A DNA stretch of 12,774 nt from NCBI GenBank assembly GCA_947258675.1, contig CAMYJP010000039.1, positions 1 to 12,774 on the forward strand. The letters are read 5' to 3'. The notes beneath the pieces are model-generated. The model did no database searches. It was not told where the DNA came from and saw nothing but the letters and a program-made list of their open reading frames with translations. The DNA is from an uncultured Desulfobulbaceae bacterium. Its GTDB lineage: Bacteria; Desulfobacterota; Desulfobulbia; Desulfobulbales; BM004. Below, piece by piece: positions 7,580 to 12,774 of the stretch. Made by a program: the position numbers and the translations under genes. Positions within the stretch are counted from its first letter, which is position 1. Every line of letters starts with the position of its first letter.

Positions 7580-8083
7580 ATGAAACACTGTTTTTTAATT
7601 ATTTTCAGTTTATTGGTTATGTCTTCTACTGCAAATGGTTTGGAACTCAGAAGAGTTCATGTTGAGTGGAATTATGATGCTTCTGTAACAGATTTTACTG
7701 GGTTCAGGCTTTATCATGACGGCAATCCGACCGGTTGTGAAATTAAAGATACAAGCGCAAGGCAAATGGATTGTGATTTAATGCTTGGAGATGGAGAAAA
7801 TTCTTTTACTATGAAGGCTTTCAGGACCATAACAAATCCAACTTCTGAAGTTACCAGTCCGCCCTCAACTCAGGTAACGGTTTCTGTTCCTAACATTGTT
7901 TTGCCCGGCGATGTTAATGACAGTGGGACTGTCGACCTTTCCGATCTGTACCTTGTTCAAGAAATCTTGACAGGTAAAACTCCTAATCAGCCGGTCTATA
8001 TTGAAGCAGATATAAATGGGGACGGCAAAATCGGTACAGCTGAAGCCCAATATATTCTTCAAAAAATTTCCGGCATGCGCTAA
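7580..8083 (+). CDS. Secreted fibronectin-III-like protein with C-terminal dockerin repeat
   Basis: This is a 167-residue exported protein of unknown function. Residues 1-18 form a signal peptide (Lys2, then a hydrophobic core FLIIFSLLVM, likely cut at STA|NG). Residues about 23-105 look like a single beta-sandwich FN3-type module (VEWNYD, GFRLYHDGNPTGC, a second Cys at about 65, NSFTMKAFRT, SPPS). The two Cys could form a disulfide. Residues 111-167 are a type I dockerin-like pair of calcium loops: GDVNDSGTVDLSDLYLVQEI and ADINGDGKIGTAEAQYILQK, with D1/N3/D12 and D1/N3/D5/E12 ligands visible. The ATG has AGGGG at 7568-7572, 7 bases upstream. No cohesin, scaffoldin or glycoside hydrolase is in the window, so this is an orphan dockerin; such proteins may bind each other or other surface proteins. 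It probably acts in the periplasm or outside the cell. Confidence 0.8.
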   Translation: MKHCFLIIFSLLVMSSTANGLELRRVHVEWNYDASVTDFTGFRLYHDGNPTGCEIKDTSARQMDCDLMLGDGENSFTMKAFRTITNPTSEVTSPPSTQVTVSVPNIVLPGDVNDSGTVDLSDLYLVQEILTGKTPNQPVYIEADINGDGKIGTAEAQYILQKISGMR

Positions 8084-8486
8084 AATTTTTCTGAATACTT
8101 CTGCATACCCTTGTTTCCAACAGTTATATTTTAAGAAAATTGAATGCTAATAGGATTCGATGGATCTGGTTCGGCTTGATGAGCAGAATAACTTAGAACT
8201 GGTATTGTTTTGATGAGGGAAAAAAATTACCTATAAACTGATTTCATTAATTTGACTTTCTAATAGAAACTGAATTTTTATTCATTTAGATATCAAAAGA
8301 CACGGAAAAACGAACTCCAAATGAATCCTTTTTAGGGTAACTCATTTATATTATTTGTTTTCTTTGTTTTATCTTTTAGAATAAATATTCCGTAAATCAG
8401 AAAATTTGTTCACTTTTCAGGAAAATAATGGATATTAAAGAATATTTTTTCCAATCGGATGCGTATCAGATTTAAATCAGCTATAC
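8084..8486. other. Gene-free spacer between convergent dockerin and PilZ genes
   Basis: These 403 AT-rich bases lie between two convergent genes. I see no supportable coding region and no clear stem plus T-run terminator for either neighbour. The only symmetric element noted is the palindrome GATTTAAATC at 8469-8478, which is unremarkable in such AT-rich DNA. Confidence 0.6.
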
Positions 8487-9059
8487 CTAAACTGGTAGAC
8501 CTAAATGGTTACCAATAGCTTGTCTTGGGCTATTATTCAAAAATGCAAGACCAGACTGGAAGTTTTTTCCATCGGTGATTTTGCGGCTCCATTTTACCTC
8601 ACCAAAACCAGTAAAACCTGGAATTGCGAAATCATCTCCAAATGTGAAAGCTATAATTTCATTGGCCTGAATTTCTTCTTTACTTTCTATACGTAAGCCT
8701 CCTAGGCTAATATCGATCGTCTTAAATGGTTCTTCAAAACTTACCGTTGGTTTCCCCTTTTCATCACAGGTGGAAACAGCAAGCAACAATTGTTCTGTCA
8801 TTCTCCTATATTGTCTGCGGCCGTTTTCTTCCTTTGTAAAACCAAGTCGTTGCGCTGTTTCGTTTAGTATTTCGCAACCCCGAATGTATTGATGACATTG
8901 GCTAAAATGTATAGTGCTGCAGAATATGTCAATATGTTCAGGCATAGGAATATAGAGTCCCCCTTTTACCATCTTACAATCCTGTTTGCTGGCTTCATCC
9001 CAGTAAGGACAGGCACTTTGTAATAATCTCGATGCCTTTATTCTTGTAATTTTTTCCAC
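8487..9059 (-). CDS. PilZ-domain protein with N-terminal cysteine cluster
   Basis: This is a predicted cytoplasmic c-di-GMP receptor of 190 residues. The C-terminal half is a PilZ domain. It carries the RxxxR motif in RRQYRR (81-86), and the DxSxxG motif as DISLGG (116-121) about 30 residues later, the usual spacing. A beta-rich stretch ending in GEVKWSRK...FQSGLAFLN matches the domain's end. The first 65 residues hold five Cys (17, 28, 47, 55, 62), in the arrangement CPYW...C...GLYIPMPEHIDIFCSTIHFSQCHQYIRGC. This suggests a metal-binding or redox-sensitive module; that part is inference. No membrane segment is visible. The start is a GTG at 9059 with GGAG about 10 bases upstream. An ATG nearby (9069) is out of frame and soon stops. 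The partner or output is unknown; no cyclase or phosphodiesterase gene is in the window. Confidence 0.85.
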   Translation of the reverse strand: MEKITRIKASRLLQSACPYWDEASKQDCKMVKGGLYIPMPEHIDIFCSTIHFSQCHQYIRGCEILNETAQRLGFTKEENGRRQYRRMTEQLLLAVSTCDEKGKPTVSFEEPFKTIDISLGGLRIESKEEIQANEIIAFTFGDDFAIPGFTGFGEVKWSRKITDGKNFQSGLAFLNNSPRQAIGNHLGLPV

Positions 9060-9503
9060 TCAGTCATTTCTCCGGCATTTTCGGAAGGTACAGTTAGGTT
9101 AAATTTCGACCTTGAAAGTATATTGAATTGTAGGTGTTTCAATTGTTTTAATTGCTTTATTTTTTATGCAATTTGAATACCAGAAAGTAAATTGTGACGT
9201 GGAGTTTTCATTTTTTTTTTTGAGGACAGTAATTTACATACAAAATTATAAATATAATTCACTGGTCTGGACGTTTCTATTGCATGTTGAAAAATTGGGG
9301 AAAATTCAGGAAGATTGCAGTTAATCTGGAAATAAACTTGTTAGTTACAATATTTTGCTTTTCTGGATATTTATGAAAATGACAAACGGATTGTCAGAGG
9401 AAGGCAGGATGGTATGTAAATATTTTTTGGAAGGGGTAATCAAAAAGAAAAAAAATGATGCTCTAGGTTTTCAAAATTTATCAGAGTCGTGGATAAACTA
9501 TTC
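9060..9503. other. Gene-free spacer between the sigma-54 activator and PilZ genes
   Basis: These 444 bases separate two minus-strand genes, so the PilZ gene probably has its own promoter here. The stretch is AT-rich and includes a run of 11 T at 9211-9221. On the plus strand there are short frames of 30 and 44 codons (the latter 9373-9507). Neither has a ribosome binding site or recognisable sequence. I could not assign a promoter or terminator with confidence. Confidence 0.55.
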
Positions 9504-11012
9504 TTAATGTTTGGCTTCTTTGGCTGAAATATTATATCGCTTCATTTTATCGTATAGGGCAGTCTTACCTACTTTTAGCATTTCTGCTGTTTGTTGCACA
9601 TTTCCCTTATTCTTTCCTAAAGCTTCTCTAATAATATTCCCTTCAAGTTCAAGTAAAATGTCTTTAAGGGATTTTACAGAGAGTTTATCAAATAACTCCT
9701 CCTTATAATCGTCTTTTGAATTTGATGTTGGATTGGTATCAAAAACAATATCTTTTTCCGTAATCATGTTATTTTTTGCCATTAATACGGCACGCTGAAC
9801 GACGTTTTCCAATTCCCGGATATTTCCAGGCCAATCATGCATTAAAAGTCGATTAATAATTTTATTTGGAAGAAAATCAATGTCTTTCTTAAAAGCCTTG
9901 CGATAATGTTTCACAAAATGGGCTGCTAAGTCGACAATATCTTCTTTTCTCTTCCTGAGTGGCGGTAAATGAATATTGATTATATTTAAGCGATAATAAA
10001 GATCTAGCCGGAATTTACCTTCCTGAACAGCTTTAGCTAGATCGACATTGGTTGCGGCGAGTATTCTAACATCAACGGTTATTGACTCATTGCCCCCGAC
10101 TCTTATAATTTCACCGTTTTGCAAAACCCTTAATAAAGCTGCCTGCATTCTAGGGGAAATATCACCTATTTCATCGAGGAAAATTGTACCACCATCAACA
10201 ATTTCAAATTTGCCTTTCTTTCTGCTCGCTGCACCGGTAAAGGAACCTTTTTCATATCCGAAAAGGTCACTTTCCAGGAGACTCTCATTAATAGTATTAC
10301 AGTCGACTTTAAGAAAGGGTTTTTCGTTGCGGTCGCTTAAATTACGGAGTAGATTAACAACAAGTTCCTTTCCTGTTCCGCTTTCACCAATGACTAAAAT
10401 AGTAGCATCAGTATTGGCGACCTGATGTATCATTTCCCGTAACTCGCGCAGCTTTTTGCTGCTTCCAACCATTTCATCTGTTTGGCTGGCGATTTTCGAT
10501 TGAGTTTTCAGTAGATTTATCTCTTTGGAAAGCTGCGCTCTGGTTTTTTCGCTTTCTTTCAGTTCTCCGATTTTGTTTTGAAGAACGTTTTCTATATTGT
10601 TGCGATATTGGTTTATTTCCTCTTCCTGTTCCTTTCTTTGGGATATGTCCCTCATAACGACCATTACGAGTTTATCCCCCCGGTATCCTTTAAAAGGAAC
10701 ATAGCTGCACTCAACAAAAATGTTATCGACTTTCATTTCAAAGAGGCCTTTTTCCTGTTGGCTCTGATTCATGAATTTGACCGGGCATGTTCCCTGACAG
10801 GGTTGCTCAGATTTATGAAGTCCTTCATAACATTTTATTCCAGCTTGATTTCCGAAAAGTTTTGCGGCGCTGGGATTCATATATTCAATGACATAATCTT
10901 CTCTAATAATGAAGATCATATCAGTCATAATATCGAAAAGAACACCTCGATTTCTTATGAGACGATCTATATCTTTTTTTGTTTCTTGTAGTTCAAGATT
11001 CTGCTGGTTCAA
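9504..11012 (-). CDS. PAS-domain sigma-54-dependent transcriptional activator (AAA+, Fis HTH)
   Basis: This 502-residue bacterial enhancer-binding protein should activate RNA polymerase with sigma-54. Domains in order are: a short N-terminal helix; a PAS sensor (about 24-125) ending in the usual MRDISQRK; a coiled-coil linker (about 126-175); and the AAA+ core with Walker A GESGTGKE (209-216), sigma-54 contact loop GSFTGA (256-261, Ser in place of the common Ala), Walker B GGTIFLDEIGD (274-284), arginine-finger region FRLDLYYRLN (334-343) and sensor II WPGNIRELENV (394-404). A Fis-type HTH (about 455-495, NVQQTAEMLKVGKTALYDKM) follows. There is no receiver domain, so input comes through PAS. 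A Cys cluster, KCYEGLHKSEQPCQGTCPV (60-78), may hold a metal or sense redox state. The start is TTG 11012 with a strong GGAGG 7 bases upstream. Target genes are unknown; I found no good -24/-12 site in the window. Confidence 0.94.
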   Translation of the reverse strand: MNQQNLELQETKKDIDRLIRNRGVLFDIMTDMIFIIREDYVIEYMNPSAAKLFGNQAGIKCYEGLHKSEQPCQGTCPVKFMNQSQQEKGLFEMKVDNIFVECSYVPFKGYRGDKLVMVVMRDISQRKEQEEEINQYRNNIENVLQNKIGELKESEKTRAQLSKEINLLKTQSKIASQTDEMVGSSKKLRELREMIHQVANTDATILVIGESGTGKELVVNLLRNLSDRNEKPFLKVDCNTINESLLESDLFGYEKGSFTGAASRKKGKFEIVDGGTIFLDEIGDISPRMQAALLRVLQNGEIIRVGGNESITVDVRILAATNVDLAKAVQEGKFRLDLYYRLNIINIHLPPLRKRKEDIVDLAAHFVKHYRKAFKKDIDFLPNKIINRLLMHDWPGNIRELENVVQRAVLMAKNNMITEKDIVFDTNPTSNSKDDYKEELFDKLSVKSLKDILLELEGNIIREALGKNKGNVQQTAEMLKVGKTALYDKMKRYNISAKEAKH

Positions 11013-11336
11013 TTTTTTTCCTCCGGCATAATCCTGATTGCATGAAAGCTATGAATTTGCATAAATTAATATCGAATTTATGTATGAGGTGCTGGCACAA
11101 TGACTCATTTAAGATAATAATAATATCTGTTTGTAGTTAATGATAATTAACCTCATACTTTAATAATAACATAAAAAAAACGCTTTAAATTTGTTATTTA
11201 GGCAGCAAATTGATAATATTTCCATGTTTTTCTGAATTGAAGAAATTATAATTCCTATAGCAATAATTTATTTAATATCAGTCTTTTAGGAGGTTTTTGC
11301 TTTCATAGAAAAAAAAATAAGTTTTAAGGTATTTTA
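11013..11336. other. Gene-free spacer between glmS and the sigma-54 activator gene
   Basis: These 324 very AT-rich bases lie downstream of glmS and upstream of the activator gene, both on the minus strand. They hold the activator's ribosome binding site (GGAGG, 11020-11024) and probably its promoter. A cluster of dyad symmetries (11082-11158) is listed separately. I see no gene and no convincing terminator for glmS. Confidence 0.6.
11082..11158. promoter_or_regulatory. Nested inverted repeats upstream of the sigma-54 activator gene
   Basis: GTATGAGGT (11082-11090) is repeated exactly in inverted orientation as ACCTCATAC (11150-11158), 59 bases away. Between the arms lie AGATA-ataataa-TATCT (11112-11128) and GTTAAT-gata-ATTAAC (11136-11151), the last adjoining the right arm. 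The layout 70-145 bases upstream of the activator's start would suit an operator or autoregulatory region. The symmetry is seen; the role is inference, and AT-richness raises the chance of the two inner dyads occurring by accident. Confidence 0.3.
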
Positions 11337-12074
11337 TTATTCTACAGTGACGCTTTTAGCCAGATTTCTCGGTTGATCAACATCACATCCCCTTAAATTG
11401 GCTATTTGATAAGCTAACAGTTGCAATGGTAGTGTATATAGCAACGGGTTCAGCTCTTCATGAATAAGAGGCAATTTTATCACTCTGTCTGAAATTCTAT
11501 TCAAGCTCCTATCGTTTTTACTGCCTATGAGAATCATTTTGACGCGTCTGGCCTTTACTTCTTCCACATTTGAAATGACTTTTTTATAAACTGAATCCTT
11601 TGGTACTAATGACAGGACGGGCATTTCTCTATCAATGAGAGCGATAGGGCCATGCTTAAGTTCTCCTGCTGCATAGCCTTCAGCATGAATATAGGATATC
11701 TCTTTCAGTTTCAGTGCTCCTTCAAGTGCGATGGGAAAATTTACTCCTCTCCCAAGATAGAGAAAATCTCGGCTCCTGGCGAATTCTTCTGCCAGTTTTT
11801 CTGTTTCAGTCTGGATTTTGGGAATTTCTTTTTCCAGTAAAGCGGGTAATTGGACAATTGCCTCGGCCAGTTTTTTCCCTTCTTTTAATAAAATTGAATC
11901 CTGTCTCTGACTGAGATAAAGGGTTAGCAATAAAAGTGCAGTGAGTTGACAAGTAAACGCCTTGGTGGATGCAACTCCTATCTCCGGACCGGCATGGGTA
12001 TAAATTGTGCCATCCGCTTCTCTTGTAATAGTGCTTCCTACGACATTGCAGATTGAAACAATCTTAGCGCCCAT
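11337..12074 (-). CDS. glmS: Glucosamine-6-phosphate synthase GlmS, C-terminal fragment of a frame-shifted gene
   Basis: GlmS makes glucosamine-6-phosphate from fructose-6-phosphate and glutamine, the entry step to UDP-GlcNAc, peptidoglycan and lipid A. This 245-residue frame is the C-terminal part. It contains the end of the first SIS domain (GAKIVSICNVVGSTITRE, HAGPEIGVASTKAFTCQL) and the whole second SIS domain. Isomerase residues equivalent to E. coli Lys485, Glu488, His504 and Lys603 are present at 122, 125, 141 and 240 (LKLKEIS, LKHGP, DVDQPRNLAKSVTVE at the very end). Its first Met (12074) is an internal residue of normal GlmS and has no ribosome binding site, so it is not a real start. 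The upstream part of the gene continues in another frame (12038-12774). Unless the sequence is wrong here, this fragment would not be made as functional enzyme. Confidence 0.92.
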   Translation of the reverse strand: MGAKIVSICNVVGSTITREADGTIYTHAGPEIGVASTKAFTCQLTALLLLTLYLSQRQDSILLKEGKKLAEAIVQLPALLEKEIPKIQTETEKLAEEFARSRDFLYLGRGVNFPIALEGALKLKEISYIHAEGYAAGELKHGPIALIDREMPVLSLVPKDSVYKKVISNVEEVKARRVKMILIGSKNDRSLNRISDRVIKLPLIHEELNPLLYTLPLQLLAYQIANLRGCDVDQPRNLAKSVTVE

Positions 12075-12774
12075 ATCAAAAGTCTGCGATATCGAAATTC
12101 AGAGGCAATATCCACTTCAACAGGTATACCTGTCCATTTTTCCAGCCAGTATTTGCCTACCAAAGCAGCATGCCATGAAGTACCGCAGGCAACAAGCGCG
12201 ATTCGATTGATCTTGTTACGTTGCTGGTTGGTAAGTCCTAATTCGGGCATGTGTACCAGACCGGTTTCCGGATCTAATCTTCCACGAAAGGTGTTGAGGA
12301 TTGCTTGTGGCTGCTCAAAAATTTCCTTGAGCATGAAATGCTTGTACCCCGTTTTTTCAGCCATTCCAGCATTCCAGTTAATGACCTGGGTTTTTTTGGT
12401 AATTTTTTTGCCACTGGTAAGCCCCATAATCTTCCATTCGGCTTTTCGGAGCACTGCCAGTTCACCATCATCAAGAAATACAACCTTGTTAGTGTAGGGT
12501 AGCAAAGCCGGGATATCCGAGGCCATAAGACATCCGCCTGTATCTTTAATCCCTAATACAAGGGGGCTCTGATGCCTTGCGGCTACCAGAATTTCAGGCT
12601 GGCCGGCCCACATGGCACCTAAGGCAAAAGAACCTTCAACTTTTTTCAGGGCTTTGCGCACAGCGGTGACAAGATCGTTTTGAAGACAATCTTCAATGAG
12701 ATGAGCTAATACTTCAGTATCTGTTTCGGAGGTAAAAGTATGCTTTTTTTTCTTAAGACTTTCTCGTAATGAAT
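12038..12774 (-). CDS. glmS: Glucosamine-6-phosphate synthase GlmS, N-terminal/middle fragment (5' end off window, frame-shifted)
   Basis: The frame is open to the window's right edge. The edge residues SLRESLKKKKHTFTSETDTE match GlmS near residue 85 of the E. coli enzyme, so the glutaminase Cys1 and the first 80-odd residues lie outside. The visible part holds the rest of the glutamine amidotransferase domain (SETDTEV, AVRKALKKVEGSFA, SPLVLGIKD, MASDIPALLPYT). It continues through the linker (YKHFMLKEIFEQPQAILNT) into the start of the first SIS domain (IALVACGTSWHAALVGKYWL, EVDIASEFRYR ending at 12086). After EFRYR the homology stops and 15 unrelated residues (from RLLIWALR onward) run to a stop at 12038. 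The GTG at 12661 is internal (TAVRKAL), not the start. Together with the previous entry this is one disrupted gene. Confidence 0.92.
   Translation of the reverse strand, partial: SLRESLKKKKHTFTSETDTEVLAHLIEDCLQNDLVTAVRKALKKVEGSFALGAMWAGQPEILVAARHQSPLVLGIKDTGGCLMASDIPALLPYTNKVVFLDDGELAVLRKAEWKIMGLTSGKKITKKTQVINWNAGMAEKTGYKHFMLKEIFEQPQAILNTFRGRLDPETGLVHMPELGLTNQQRNKINRIALVACGTSWHAALVGKYWLEKWTGIPVEVDIASEFRYRRLLIWALRLFQSAMS
12072..12100 (-). other. glmS: Deletion/frameshift junction inside glmS
   Basis: On the minus strand, codons for EFRYR (12100-12086) are followed by 11 bases (12085-12075) and then, in a different frame, by MGAK (from 12074). In E. coli GlmS about 32 residues lie between these points, including SQSGET, whose Ser347, Ser349 and Thr352 hold the sugar phosphate. 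The net loss is therefore about 85 bases, which also shifts the frame. The perfect palindrome CGATATCG (12087-12094) sits at the break. The loss is seen; the cause (real deletion or assembly error) is open. Confidence 0.85.

Noticed and set aside
7340..7580. A known riboswitch (c-di-GMP I or II, TPP, cobalamin, glycine, SAM) or an integron attC site before the dockerin gene
   Set aside because: No conserved core of any of these classes could be found by eye, and no paired attC ends were seen.
5233..9236. A 14-base direct repeat, AGGACAGTAATTTA, at 5233-5246 and 9223-9236
   Set aside because: Both copies are intergenic, but flanking bases do not match and one shared 14-mer is near chance expectation in 12.8 kb of AT-rich DNA.
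9373..9507. A 44-codon plus-strand frame in the spacer between the activator and PilZ genes, and a 30-codon frame just before it
   Set aside because: Neither has a ribosome binding site or recognisable sequence, and such frames are common by chance; the longer one overlaps the end of the activator gene.
10048..10991. Plus-strand frames of 125 and 137 codons opposite the sigma-54 activator gene
   Set aside because: They are antisense shadows of a gene with complete, well-conserved motifs, and their own sequences look like no protein family.
11095..11109. TGGCAC upstream of the activator gene as a sigma-54 -24 element
   Set aside because: The -12 position reads CTCAT rather than TTGC, and it points away from the minus-strand genes.
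12075..12095. A second-frame reading at the glmS break giving I-S-Q-T-F-D before MGAK, recalling the ISQSGET motif
   Set aside because: Only three residues agree and the same bases encode YR of EFRYR in the other frame; chance similarity is likelier than a two-step deletion.

Overview
The window reads as a piece of an AT-rich, Gram-negative, probably anaerobic bacterial chromosome. My best guess is the Desulfobacterota, close to the Desulfobacterales. The evidence is a lipid A gene (lpxB), a small secreted fibronectin-III-like/dockerin protein, a Cys-rich PilZ protein, a PAS sigma-54 activator with a Cys cluster, and long AT-rich gene-free spacers. The placement is inference from protein style; no rRNA or tRNA marker is present.

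Layout. (1) 1-3894, plus strand: most of a branched-chain amino acid ABC importer, livH (5' end outside the window), livM, livG and livF. The ATPase genes are tightly packed, but livH and livM are separated by about 360 bases holding a long imperfect inverted repeat. (2) 3924-5093, plus strand: lpxB, 29 bases behind livF and probably read with it. (3) 5253-6968, minus strand, convergent with lpxB: a fusion of an ATP-sulfurylase-like domain and an APS-kinase domain. Its oxyanion-binding motifs are strongly altered. (4) 6969-7579: a 611-base divergent spacer with a GC-richer, hairpin-bearing part next to the following gene. (5) 7580-8083, plus strand: a secreted FN3-like/dockerin protein. (6) 8487-9059, minus strand: a PilZ (c-di-GMP receptor type) protein with an N-terminal Cys cluster. 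(7) 9504-11012, minus strand: a PAS/AAA+/Fis sigma-54 activator without a receiver domain. (8) 11337-12774, minus strand: glmS, running off the right edge and broken in its first sugar-isomerase domain by an apparent internal deletion of about 85 bases that shifts the frame.

How the genes work together. LivHMGF is one membrane transporter whose substrate-binding protein is not in the window. LpxB and GlmS both feed cell-envelope amino-sugar chemistry, but they are not in one operon. PilZ, the sigma-54 activator and the dockerin protein are candidate regulators or surface components; nothing in the sequence links them directly. The points most worth following up are the altered sulfurylase-kinase fusion, the damaged glmS and the repeat-bearing spacer inside the liv operon. 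I found no CRISPR array, insertion sequence, tRNA or rRNA, and no clear undescribed multi-gene system.
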